Assembly: GCF_007828865.1 (NCBI RefSeq)
Contig: NZ_VIVK01000001.1
Coordinates: forward strand, 3,224,001 to 3,288,000
Reading direction: 5' to 3'
Origin: Kribbella amoyensis
GTDB lineage: Bacteria; Actinomycetota; Actinomycetes; Propionibacteriales; Kribbellaceae
DNA length: 64,000 nt
Numbering within the stretch: position 1 is the first letter of the stretch; every line of letters begins with the position of its first letter. The notes beneath the pieces were generated by a model that was not told where the DNA came from, made no database searches, and saw nothing but the letters and a program-made list of their open reading frames with translations. This document shows, piece by piece, positions 36,072 through 44,370 of this stretch. A program made the translations under genes and the position numbers.

Positions 36072-37847
36072 GTGTCAGACCGCAAGCAGATCACCAAGGT
36101 CCTGGTCGCGAACCGGGGCGAGATCGCCGTCCGGGTCGTCCGTGCCGCCGCCGACGCCGGCCTGGCCAGCGTCGCCGTGTACGCCGAGCCCGACCGGGAC
36201 GCGCTGTTCGTCCGGCTCGCCGACGAGGCGTACTCGCTCGACGGTGCGACCCCGGCTGACTCCTACCTGAACATCGCCAAGATCCTCGACGCCGCCGCCC
36301 GCTCCGGCGCGGACGCGGTGCACCCGGGGTACGGGTTCCTGGCCGAGAACGCCGAGTTCGCCCAGGCCGTGCTGGATGCCGGCCTGATCTGGATCGGCCC
36401 GCCGCCGGCCGCGATCGACTCGCTCGGCGACAAGGTGAAGGCCCGGCACATCGCCGACAAGGTCGGCGCCCCGCAGGTCCCCGGGACGCCCGACCCGGTC
36501 GCGGACGCCGCCGAGGTGGTCGCCTTCGCCGAGCAGTACGGGCTCCCGATCGCGATCAAGGCGGCCTACGGCGGCGGCGGTCGCGGGATGAAGGTCGCCC
36601 GCTCGATGGAGGAGATCCCCGAGCTGTTCGACTCCGCGGTCCGCGAGGCGGTCAGCGCCTTCGGCCGGGGCGAGTGCTTCGTCGAGCGGTACCTGGACCA
36701 GCCCCGGCACGTCGAGACGCAGTGCCTGGCCGATGCCCACGGCAACGTTGTTGTCGTCTCCACCCGGGACTGCTCGCTGCAACGGCGGTACCAGAAGCTC
36801 GTCGAGGAAGCGCCGGCACCGTTCCTCTCGGAGTCGCAGCTGGAGACCCTGTACACGTCCTCGAAGGCGATCCTGCGCGAGGCCGGGTACGTCGGCGCCG
36901 GGACGTGCGAGTTCCTGGTCGGGCAGGACGGGCTGATCTCGTTCCTCGAGGTGAACACCCGGCTCCAGGTCGAGCACCCGGTCTCCGAGGAGGTCACCGG
37001 GCTGGACCTGGTCCGCGAGATGTTCCGGATCGCGAACGGTGAGGAACTCGGCTACGACGACCCGGAGGTCTCCGGCCACTCGATCGAGTTCCGCATCAAC
37101 GCGGAGGACGCGGGACGTGGATTCCTGCCGGCCCCGGGGACGTTGACCCGCTGGCACGCGCCGTCCGGTCCGGGCGTGCGGCTCGACGGTGGGTACGACC
37201 AGGGCGAGACGGTCCCTGGTTCGTTCGACTCGCTGGTGGCGAAGTTGATCGTGAGCGGCCGCGACCGGACCCAGGCGCTGGAGCGGTCCCGCCGTGCGCT
37301 GAAGGAGTTCGTGGTCGAGGGAATGCCGACGGTCATCCCGTTCCACGCGACCGTGGTCTCGGATCCGGCGTTCGTCGGCGAAGACGGCTTCAAGGTGCAC
37401 ACCCGGTGGATCGAGACCGAGTTCGACAACCAGATCCCGCCGTACGAGGGTGCTGCTGAGACCCCCGAGGCCGGTGAGCGGGAGAAGGTGACTGTCGAGG
37501 TTGGTGGGAAGCGGCTCGAGGTCGTACTCCCTGCTGGGCTTGGCGCTTCGGCCGTTGGTGCGGGTGTTGCCGCAGGCAAGAAGAAGCCGGCCCGTCGCGC
37601 CGGCGGGAGCAGCAAGTCGTCCGCGGCCTCGGGTGATTCGCTGGCCTCGCCTATGCAGGGCACGATCGTGAAGATCGCGGTCGAAGAAGGCGCGACCGTT
37701 GCCGAGGGCGACCTCATCGTGGTCCTGGAAGCGATGAAGATGGAACAGCCGCTGAACGCCCACAAGGCAGGCACGGTCACCGGGCTCTCGGCCGAGGTCG
37801 GTGCCACAGTCGCAGCCGGCGCGGTCATCTGCGACCTCAAGGACTGA
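36072..37847 (+). CDS. Acyl-CoA carboxylase alpha chain (biotin carboxylase + BCCP)
   Basis: A 591-aa biotin-dependent carboxylase subunit, as used by actinobacterial acetyl-/propionyl-CoA carboxylases. The biotin carboxylase domain (residues 1 to about 450) starts [15 protein letters not shown] and contains YGGGGRGMK (ATP grasp), [14 protein letters not shown] and a family-typical [13 protein letters not shown] short linker leads to the biotinyl domain with VLEAMKME; Lys about 556 is the biotin site. GTG at 36072 has GGGAG 9 bases upstream. No carboxyltransferase is adjacent; the one at 58 kb may or may not partner it. Confidence 0.93.
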   Translation: MSDRKQITKVLVANRGEIAVRVVRAAADAGLASVAVYAEPDRDALFVRLADEAYSLDGATPADSYLNIAKILDAAARSGADAVHPGYGFLAENAEFAQAVLDAGLIWIGPPPAAIDSLGDKVKARHIADKVGAPQVPGTPDPVADAAEVVAFAEQYGLPIAIKAAYGGGGRGMKVARSMEEIPELFDSAVREAVSAFGRGECFVERYLDQPRHVETQCLADAHGNVVVVSTRDCSLQRRYQKLVEEAPAPFLSESQLETLYTSSKAILREAGYVGAGTCEFLVGQDGLISFLEVNTRLQVEHPVSEEVTGLDLVREMFRIANGEELGYDDPEVSGHSIEFRINAEDAGRGFLPAPGTLTRWHAPSGPGVRLDGGYDQGETVPGSFDSLVAKLIVSGRDRTQALERSRRALKEFVVEGMPTVIPFHATVVSDPAFVGEDGFKVHTRWIETEFDNQIPPYEGAAETPEAGEREKVTVEVGGKRLEVVLPAGLGASAVGAGVAAGKKKPARRAGGSSKSSAASGDSLASPMQGTIVKIAVEEGATVAEGDLIVVLEAMKMEQPLNAHKAGTVTGLSAEVGATVAAGAVICDLKD

Positions 37848-37850
37848 TTC

Positions 37851-38144
37851 GGGGGTACGCGGGGGCGGGGCGCGGTTCGGCGGCTCCTTTCGTCGGAGAA
37901 TCGCTGGGTGGGAGCAAACAATCTGCTCGTGGGTGACACTCTGCAATTTTCGTCGAAAGAACTCACCGTTAAGGTCGCGGCCGTTGCGCGGTCGAAGGCT
38001 TCTATTCGCGTTCACAATATAACAGTCGAGAATGCGCACAACTATTTCGTCTTGGTTGGGAACGTCCCGGTCCTTGTGCATAACTGTGACTTCGGCCCGG
38101 GAATTGCTGATCATAAGTATGACAAGCGTCCTTGGCGTAGGTAA
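37851..38144 (+). pseudogene. 5'-truncated pretoxin-HINT domain remnant of a polymorphic toxin
   Basis: A fragment in one frame from just after the carboxylase stop, with a possible GTG at 37908. It reads RWVGANNLLVGDTLQF, then VENAHNYFVLVGNVPVLVHNC, in parts. This is the end of a HINT (intein-like) domain as found ahead of toxin modules in Rhs and other polymorphic toxins. The terminal His-Asn followed by Cys (38079-38087) is the self-cleavage site. The N-terminal part of the toxin protein and the first half of HINT are absent. The frame ends at TAA 38142. Base composition is clearly AT-richer than neighbours, a sign of transfer. Confidence 0.75.
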
Positions 38145-38160
38145 AAAATCTGGCGCCGAT

Positions 38161-38412
38161 ATGCCGGAGTATGATTATGATGGTCGATTCGAGCAGTACG
38201 TCGACGATGCTAGATCGCTGATGTGCAGCGAATCGTGTCCTAGTGGCGCGATGGAGACAACGCGAAATCTTGATGGTAGAGTCACCGTAATTCGGCTGGA
38301 CTCGGCCGGTCGGCTCGGGATGCGGGAAGGTAATAGAATCACTATCTTCTTCAGGCCGGACAACCCAATGGAGTACTTCGCTGGGCGTGCAAATGAGCAG
38401 TTATATGGATAG
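38161..38412 (+). CDS. Orphan toxin C-terminal domain (polymorphic-toxin type)
   Basis: An 83-codon piece (MPEYDYDGRFEQYVDDAR, then CSESCPSGAMETTRN, VIRLDSAGRLGMREGNR and FFRPDNP). It follows the HINT remnant in the +1 frame; deletion of one base (A38139) would join the two as RPWRGKKSGADMPEYDYDG. It is the position and style of a variable C-terminal toxin domain, with two conserved-looking cysteines, but I do not recognise its activity. The stop overlaps the start of the immunity-like frame at 38393, a typical toxin-immunity arrangement. It could be translated only by reinitiation, or not at all. Confidence 0.55.
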   Translation: MPEYDYDGRFEQYVDDARSLMCSESCPSGAMETTRNLDGRVTVIRLDSAGRLGMREGNRITIFFRPDNPMEYFAGRANEQLYG

Positions 38413-38456
38413 AGATAGCGATTTTGTCGAGGCGTTCTCGGAGTTTATCCGGTCCC

Positions 38457-39584
38457 TAGTGTCGCGTTAGCGAAGTAACTTTACTTCGGGTTGGTTCTTC
38501 GGAATCATTCGGTCGTGGCGTTGACTGTGGTGGTGGATGTGTCGCCGGGCGATCGTGAGGTTCTGGAGTCGTGGATGCGTTCGCCGTCGCTGCGGGCGGG
38601 GCTGGCGCAGCGGGCGCGGATCGTGTTGCTGGCTGCAGATGGCGTGCCGGTGAAGGACATCGTGGAGCGGGTCGGGGCATCCAAGCCGACGGTGATCGGC
38701 TGGAAGAAGCGCTATCTGGCTGAAGGTCTCGGCGGGTTGGACGATCGGCCGAAACCGGGGCGTCGCAAGCAGATCGATGACGTCGAGGTCGTGCTGGCCA
38801 CGTTGGAGCCGCCACCGGAACGGCTCGGTGTGACGCACTGGTCGTCGCGGCTACTGGCCACCGAGCTGGGGCTGTCGCACGTGACCGTGGCGAAGGTGTG
38901 GAAACAGTGGGGCCTGCAGCCGTGGCGGGTCGAGACGTTCAAGTTCTCCACCGATCCCGAACTCCAGGCCAGGGTCCGCGACGTCGTGGGTCTGTATCTG
39001 AACCCGCCGGAGAACGCGATCGTCTTGTCGGTCGACGAAAAGTCCCAGATCCAGGCCCTGGACCGGACCGCGCCGATCCTGCCACTGCGACCCGGGATCC
39101 CTGAGAAACAGACCCATGACTACGTTCGGCACGGCACCACCACGCTGTTCGCCGCGCTCGAGGTCGCCACTGGCAAGGTCGTCGACGCCTGCTACCCGCG
39201 GCACCGCAACACCGAGTTCCTCAAGTTCTTGAAGCAGGTCGCCAAGGCCTATCCCCGGCGCCGGCTGCACATCGTGTGCGACAACTACCGCACCCACAAA
39301 CACGCCAACGTGCAAGCCTGGCTGGCCAAGAACCCGCGGATCACGCTGCACTTCACCCCGACGTCCGGCTCCTGGCTGAACATGGTCGAGATCTTCTTCG
39401 GGATCATCACCCGCCAAGCCATCCGCCGCGGCAGCTTCAACAGCGTCAACGAACTCACCACCGCGATCCGCCGATTCATCGACGGCTGGAACGACCGCTG
39501 CCAACCCTTCACCTGGACCAAGACCGCCGACGACATCCTCGACCACACCAACCCAGGTCAAAGAACATCCTTTACGCGACACTA
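38457..39584. mobile_element. IS630-family insertion sequence with TA target duplication
   Basis: The element spans 38459-39582 (1124 bp) and is bracketed by TA copies at 38457-38458 and 39583-39584, the duplication typical of IS630/Tc1. The terminal inverted repeats start GTGTCGCGT at both ends (perfect 9 bp, then imperfect). A perfect GAAGTAA/TTACTTC hairpin lies inside the left end (38472-38487). It encodes one transposase. Removal of the element and one TA restores the host frame exactly. Confidence 0.9.
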
Positions 39585-39585
39585 G
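38515..39585 (+). CDS. IS630-family DDE transposase
   Basis: A protein of about 356 aa (longest frame from TTG 38491 gives 364). The N-terminal HTH portion (LRAGLAQRARIVLLAADG, VKDIVERVGASKPTVIGWKKRYL in part) precedes the DDE domain: Asp in LSVDEKSQIQALDRT, Asp in IVCDNYRTHKH and Glu in NMVEIFFGIITRQ. This is the IS630/ISL-type single-frame transposase of actinomycetes. The stop codon TAG is made of the duplicated TA plus the first host base, so the element itself lacks a full stop codon. Appears intact and possibly active. Confidence 0.92.
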   Translation: MALTVVVDVSPGDREVLESWMRSPSLRAGLAQRARIVLLAADGVPVKDIVERVGASKPTVIGWKKRYLAEGLGGLDDRPKPGRRKQIDDVEVVLATLEPPPERLGVTHWSSRLLATELGLSHVTVAKVWKQWGLQPWRVETFKFSTDPELQARVRDVVGLYLNPPENAIVLSVDEKSQIQALDRTAPILPLRPGIPEKQTHDYVRHGTTTLFAALEVATGKVVDACYPRHRNTEFLKFLKQVAKAYPRRRLHIVCDNYRTHKHANVQAWLAKNPRITLHFTPTSGSWLNMVEIFFGIITRQAIRRGSFNSVNELTTAIRRFIDGWNDRCQPFTWTKTADDILDHTNPGQRTSFTRH

Positions 39586-39940
39586 GGCGTTGGCGGGATT
39601 TCGATCCGGCATCCCTGGTTGGACGATGGGTTGAATTCGTCGCGGAGTGCATTAGTGGCTACCAGGGTGAGCTAAATGAAGACTATTTCAACGATCTGAC
39701 TGTAAGAAACGATCTTGAAAAAGCTTTCAATGCGCCGCAGTTGTCAGCGTACCCATCAATGGAGTCAATTCGTCGTGATGTAATGAGAGCCGACGAAGAG
39801 CTCCGCGCTATCCTGATCCCTGATGTCCTCGAGAATGTCCCTCAAGAGCAATGGTGGCTGAGGGGAGTCGTTAGTTACGCCGGCCAGGTCCTCGTCGACG
39901 AACTACGGATCCAGTATGGGGTGTCTATCCGGTTGATGAA

Positions 39941-40150
39941 GTGAAATGGCGTCATGGCAACGGGTCAGCGACGCCGCCGTCGGCGCGTGGTCTGGTAGGG
40001 GAGAGTGGAGAGTGCAGATTGGCTGCAGAAGATCAGAGTTCCGATCCATTGCCTGATCGATCGGGGCATGTTCAGCAGATTGCTCGTATACGCGAGGATC
40101 TGGCGTTGGCGTTGGAAGATGCTGTCGAAGATTCTGCTGGGATGAAATAG
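39941..40150 (+). CDS. Possible small ORF after the immunity-like gene
   Basis: A 69-codon frame whose GTG overlaps the immunity-like stop as GTGA. The second half (GHVQQIARIREDLALALEDAVED) looks like an amphipathic helix; the first half is low complexity. It may be a fragment of another toxin-region gene. There is no independent evidence that it is expressed. Confidence 0.3.
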   Translation: MKWRHGNGSATPPSARGLVGESGECRLAAEDQSSDPLPDRSGHVQQIARIREDLALALEDAVEDSAGMK

Positions 40151-40272
40151 CCGACCCTGCTGTTAGTTGCAGACCGAAAGTAGATCGACCTAGGCATCAA
40201 ATCTTCGGGGAGCCGGTAGGCCCTGTGGCATTGACGCCGTGGCGGAGAGGCTGCTTCAGCCGCGAGTGGGTC

Positions 40273-40323
40273 GGTGGGAGCCGACGGACGAAGGCTCGGC
40301 GTCGGGCTACCTCGGCTCCCACC
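40273..40323. terminator. 12-bp stem hairpin downstream of the Nramp-like gene
   Basis: GGTGGGAGCCGA (40273-40284) pairs with TCGGCTCCCACC (40312-40323) around a 27-nt loop, just past the stop of the minus-strand transporter gene. It may terminate that transcript. The rest of 40151-40331 shows nothing else. Confidence 0.45.
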
Positions 40324-40331
40324 TATGAAAC

Positions 40332-41768
40332 TCAGAAGTTGTTCTTGATTTGGTCTATGACGGTGAAGATGGCTAGGAAGCCGAAGGCCAGGAAGGCGAA
40401 GATGAGAACCCCAGTGCGGAGCCTTGTGATGCGGATGGCCGGCGGGAGGGCCCTGGAGTTCATCCACCAGAGCAGGCCGGAGTAGATGAACATCATCGTG
40501 CCGGCTGTGCAGGCTGAGATGACCAGCAGGACCAGGGGCTGGTCCAGGCCGGCGAGGAGGACCAGGATGCCGAAGGCGACCAGGCCCCAGACGAGCCAGA
40601 AGTAGAGCTTGGACTCGGTCATCGGTGATTCGCGCAGGTAGCGGGACTTGATCATGTCGGCGGCGAGCCGGGAGGTGTAGTCGACGATTCCGGCGGCCGC
40701 GGCGAAGAGGGCGAAGGCGCCGATGGCCCAGAAGAGGTAGCCGAACCAGCCGCCGACCAGGGTCTGCAGCTGGGTTCCTTCCACCTTGAGGAAGGAGATC
40801 TTGTTCTGGACGTCGGGGTTCCCGAACAGGGTGGCGTGGGCAAGCATCGAGGTGAACACGATGGTCACGATCGTGATGGCGACGAATGTGGCGGCCTGCT
40901 CGATGTTGGCGAACTTCCACCAGCGCCGCCAGCGGGCCATGTTCTCCTCGTTCGGTGTGAACGTGTACCCGTTGGCGGTCGGGTCGGCTTCGGTCTCGCC
41001 GGTGACCGGGGAGGTCAGCCGGGGGACGTGGACGCCCATGCCGAAACCCTTGTCGCGGATCCAGTTGCTCTGGCAGAGGTTCTGGCCGCCACCGGCACCG
41101 GCGTACGCGATCGCGCCCATCACCAGCGCGAAGCCGAGCTGGTCGACCGGGAACTGCGGGTTGGTGACCGCGTCACCGAGCGCACTGTACGTCTTGCCGC
41201 GGATCGCGAAGACGAGTGCGAGCACGACCAGGAGTGCGACAGCCGCGATCTTGACGAAGATAAGCCGCTCCAGCATCACGTAGACCACCGGCGCCAGCGT
41301 CAGGATCGCGCCGATCACCAGCAGGATGCAGATCGCGATCCAGCGCGGATCGCCCGCGCCGAACAGGTACGTGAGCATCGAGGCGGAGCTCGTCGCCCAG
41401 CCGGGCCAGAGGTTCGCGAAGTACGTCATGATCGCGAAGAACAGGCCCCAGTGTTTCCCGTACCGGTTGAAGCCGGTCAACGCTGTCTCACCAGTGGCCA
41501 GCGTGTACCGCTCGATCTCCATGTTCAGGAACCACTGGACGCACACCCCGACGACGGCGCCCCAGAGGAACACCAGCCCGACCTGGGACGCGATGTACGG
41601 CCAGAGGATGAATTCGCCCGAGGCCAGCCCGACGCCGGCGCCGACCATGCCGGGGCCGACGATCTTCCAGGTTTGGCTGGGTGGCTCGGGTAGGTCGCGA
41701 ACCTGCGGTGCGGGCAGGTTCTTGGTCGGCAGGTTGAAGACTTGTTGTGTGGACCTGGTGTCTGCCAT
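40332..41768 (-). CDS. Nramp-related membrane transporter lacking the DPGN metal motif
   Basis: A 478-aa polytopic protein with about 11-12 hydrophobic helices, related to Nramp/LeuT-fold carriers. In the first helix the canonical DPGN is replaced (GAGVGLASGEFILWPYI), and the sixth helix reads GGGQNLCQSNWIRDKG instead of the MPHN motif. Substrate is therefore probably not a classical divalent transition metal; another cation or an organic solute is possible. A loop near residues 255-275 is hydrophilic. The ATG has GAGGAG 3-4 bases upstream. It stands alone after the foreign toxin patch. Confidence 0.75.
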   Translation of the reverse strand: MADTRSTQQVFNLPTKNLPAPQVRDLPEPPSQTWKIVGPGMVGAGVGLASGEFILWPYIASQVGLVFLWGAVVGVCVQWFLNMEIERYTLATGETALTGFNRYGKHWGLFFAIMTYFANLWPGWATSSASMLTYLFGAGDPRWIAICILLVIGAILTLAPVVYVMLERLIFVKIAAVALLVVLALVFAIRGKTYSALGDAVTNPQFPVDQLGFALVMGAIAYAGAGGGQNLCQSNWIRDKGFGMGVHVPRLTSPVTGETEADPTANGYTFTPNEENMARWRRWWKFANIEQAATFVAITIVTIVFTSMLAHATLFGNPDVQNKISFLKVEGTQLQTLVGGWFGYLFWAIGAFALFAAAAGIVDYTSRLAADMIKSRYLRESPMTESKLYFWLVWGLVAFGILVLLAGLDQPLVLLVISACTAGTMMFIYSGLLWWMNSRALPPAIRITRLRTGVLIFAFLAFGFLAIFTVIDQIKNNF

Positions 41769-41950
41769 GGGCTCCTCATTCCCAATCGACCCCCGCTCCG
41801 GACCATAACGAACCAGCGCCGTAGAGGCGACCCGACACAGCCTTGACAGATCACGACGTACTGCGCACGGTGGGGCGCCTTGTCGACAAATCGCCGCCGG
41901 CGACTCAGGACCGCAGCATTACCAGGGCTCCCTTGAACGTCGCCATGAGA

Positions 41951-44146
41951 TCAAGGCTGCTTCGCGCGAGCCAGTTTGCTCGGCCACCAGACCTTGCGGC
42001 CCAGGTCGTACGAGAGGGCGGGGACGAGCAGCGAGCGGACCACGGTGGTGTCGAGGAGTACGCCGAACGCGACCATGAACGCGATCTGGACCAGGAACAG
42101 GATCGGCAGCACCGCGAGCGCGGAGAAGGTGGCCGCGAGCACCACGCCGGCCGAGGTGATGACGCCGCCGGTGACGGCGAGGCCGACCAGGATGCCCGGC
42201 CGGGTGCCCTGGTGGATCGACTCCTCCCGGACCCGGGTCATCAGGAAGATCGAGTAGTCGATGCCCAGCGCGACCAGGAACACGAACGCGTACAGCGGGA
42301 TCGACGGATCGGCACCGGGGAACCCGAAGACATGGTTGAACACCAGCGCGCTGACCCCGACCGTAGCCGCGAACGAGATCACGTTCGCCACCACCAGCAG
42401 GACGGCCGCCGTGATCGAGCGGAGCAGCAGCATCAGCACCACGAAGATGACCAGCAGGATCGCCGGGATGATCACCCGCAGATCGCGTTCGCTCGCGTCC
42501 AGCACGTCCAGGTTGATCGCGGTGGTGCCGCCGACCAGGACCTCCGGGCCGACCTTGTCCAGCTCGGTCCGCAGGTGCTCGACCACCTTGGTCGCCTCGG
42601 GCGAGTCGGCCGCCACCTCCAGCGTGGCCTGGACCAGGACGTTGCCCTCGACAACCTTCGGCGGTGTCCCCGGGGCCGCGCCGATGGCCGCGGCGCCGAC
42701 GCCGTCGACCTGGCTCGCGATCTCGATCACCTGGGTGGCCTTGCCCTGCGGGGTGAGGATCTGGACCGGGGTCCCGGCGCCGGCGTCGAAGTGCTTGGCC
42801 AGCTGCTCCTGGCCGGTGACCGACTCGACCTTGTCCAGGAACAGTTCCTCCTGCGAGATCCCGGACGCCTTGAACGTCGGCAGGAAAGCGCCGCAGGCCA
42901 GCAGCGCGAGCGCCGTGATCGCCCACACCTTGCGCGGGCTGCGGCCGACCAGCCCGGACACCCGGCCCCACAGCTTGCGGCCGCCGACCTGGTCGCTCGC
43001 GTGCACGTGGTCCAGCTTCGGGATCGACGGCCAGAAGATCCGCCGGCCGAACGCGAGCAGGACCGCGGGCAGGAACGTCATCGCGGAGATCAGCGCGCCG
43101 GCGATGCCGATGGCCCCGACCGGGCCGAGTCCCTTGGTGCTGCCGAGCTGGGAGAGCAGCAGGCAGAGCAGGCCGAGGATGACGGTCGCCGCGCTGGCCG
43201 CGATCGGCTCGATCGACGCCCGCCAGGCGACCCGCATCGCGTCGAACTTGCTCTCGTAGTCGTGCAGTTCTTCCTTGTACCGCGAGACGAGCAGCAGCGA
43301 GTAGTCCGTCGCGGCCCCGACCACGAGGATGAACAGGATGCCCTGGCTCTGCCCGTTCAGCTCGATCACGTCGTTCTCTGCCAGCGGATAGACCACCAGC
43401 GCGGCCAGGGCGAGCCCGAAGACCGCGGTGAGCAGGACCGCGATCGGCAGCACCGGGCTGCGGTACACGATCAGCAGGATCACGAACACCACCGCCAGCG
43501 CGACCCCGAGCAGGATGCCGTCGATCCCGCCGAACGCGACCACGAAGTCGGCGAACACACCACCCGGCCCGGTCACGTACACCTGCAGCCCGGTCGGGGT
43601 GAGGCTCTGCTTGATCTCGGTCCGCATCGAGTCGGCGGCGGCGAACAGCACGGTCTCGCCTTCCGTGACCACCTCGTCGGCCTTGTCACCGTCCAGCTCG
43701 ACGGTGAGCAGCAGCGCCTTGCGGTCCTCGGACGGGATGACCTGCTGGGCGGGCGCGGCGAGGTAGTCGCCGAGCTTCTTGCCCGCGCCGAGGTCGAGGT
43801 CCCCGACCTTTGCGAGGAACCCCTTCGCCGCGACCAGGTCGTCGGCGGTGATGCCGCTCTCGCGTTCGATCAGGACGAAGTACGGCAGCGCGCGCGAGTC
43901 GACGAACTTCGCCGCCTGGTCCGCGACCAGGGTGGACTCGGCCTGTTTGGGCAGGAAGTTCGCGTTGTCGTTCTCCTGCACCTCGCTCAGCCGGCCGACG
44001 GTGGGACCGCCGAGCGCGCCGAGGACGAGCCAGCCGACCAGGACCGCCGCGATCGCCGCGCGCCAGGCCCACCGGCCGGACTTCCGCCGCGGTGCCTTGT
44101 GCTCGGCCCTGTGGTGCTGATCGGTTCCCGATCCCTGCTGGTCCAC
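41951..44146 (-). CDS. MMPL-family RND transporter
   Basis: A 731-aa membrane protein with the RND/MMPL topology: one N-terminal helix (WRAAIAAVLVGWLVLGALGG), a large periplasmic-type loop, five helices, a second large loop, and five more helices. Signature pieces include GAATDYSLLLVSRYKEEL and ALGIDYSIFLMTRVREE, the transmembrane acidic/Tyr proton-relay motif DYS. Substrates of the family include lipids and drugs. GTG at 44146 is chosen because GAGGGG lies about 7 bases before it and the first helix follows 30 residues later; earlier in-frame starts add Arg-rich sequence only. It is divergent from narK. Confidence 0.9.
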   Translation of the reverse strand: MDQQGSGTDQHHRAEHKAPRRKSGRWAWRAAIAAVLVGWLVLGALGGPTVGRLSEVQENDNANFLPKQAESTLVADQAAKFVDSRALPYFVLIERESGITADDLVAAKGFLAKVGDLDLGAGKKLGDYLAAPAQQVIPSEDRKALLLTVELDGDKADEVVTEGETVLFAAADSMRTEIKQSLTPTGLQVYVTGPGGVFADFVVAFGGIDGILLGVALAVVFVILLIVYRSPVLPIAVLLTAVFGLALAALVVYPLAENDVIELNGQSQGILFILVVGAATDYSLLLVSRYKEELHDYESKFDAMRVAWRASIEPIAASAATVILGLLCLLLSQLGSTKGLGPVGAIGIAGALISAMTFLPAVLLAFGRRIFWPSIPKLDHVHASDQVGGRKLWGRVSGLVGRSPRKVWAITALALLACGAFLPTFKASGISQEELFLDKVESVTGQEQLAKHFDAGAGTPVQILTPQGKATQVIEIASQVDGVGAAAIGAAPGTPPKVVEGNVLVQATLEVAADSPEATKVVEHLRTELDKVGPEVLVGGTTAINLDVLDASERDLRVIIPAILLVIFVVLMLLLRSITAAVLLVVANVISFAATVGVSALVFNHVFGFPGADPSIPLYAFVFLVALGIDYSIFLMTRVREESIHQGTRPGILVGLAVTGGVITSAGVVLAATFSALAVLPILFLVQIAFMVAFGVLLDTTVVRSLLVPALSYDLGRKVWWPSKLARAKQP

Positions 44147-44299
44147 CCGTGGTCCCCTCGTTCGGTCCAGCTTGCGTAGACCCGCACAGTACCCAGCCGG
44201 GCGGCTCGCACCGCCGATGCCCCGCCGCCCTACCGGACGGTCAGCTCTCACCGCCCGCCGGGTGGTGTGCGGAGGCCGTTTCGGCGACGTAACAACAGG

Positions 44300-44315
44300 A
44301 TGACCACTCGGAAAC
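44300..44315 (+). promoter_or_regulatory. Candidate GlnR box upstream of narK
   Basis: ATGAC-CACTCG-GAAAC matches the GlnR half-box pattern gTnAC-n6-GaAAC in nine of ten positions. In phase with it, at 11-bp steps, lie GTAAC (44289) and GTCAT (44322), giving the periodic array expected of a full GlnR site. It lies 56 bp before the narK start. Confidence 0.65.
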
Positions 44316-44370
44316 ACCCCGGTCATAGCGTCCTGGCCTAATCAGTGGGGTCGAGGATCGGAGACGAAGC

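Larger units (their letters stand above)
38393..39944 (+). pseudogene. Immunity-protein-like gene interrupted by an IS630 element
   Basis: Two halves of one frame flank the insertion: 38393-38458 encodes MSSYMDRDSDFVEAFSEFIR SL, and 39585-39944 continues with GRWRDFDPASLVGRWVEFVA and ends GVSIRLMK. Joining them at one TA copy gives a continuous 141-codon acidic protein. It starts within the toxin-domain stop, so it is most likely the cognate immunity protein. With the element present the first half runs into the element and stops at TAG 38468-38470. The sequence is AT-rich and foreign-looking. No family is assigned. Confidence 0.8.

Noticed and set aside
36075-38114. 679-codon antisense frame over the acyl-CoA carboxylase
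   Set aside because: Shadow frame; the plus strand has complete biotin carboxylase and biotinyl signatures.
41843-44179. 778-codon plus-strand open frame across the MMPL gene
   Set aside because: Composition is Asp/Arg/Gln-rich with no fold-like pattern, while the opposite strand encodes a full RND transporter with its motifs.
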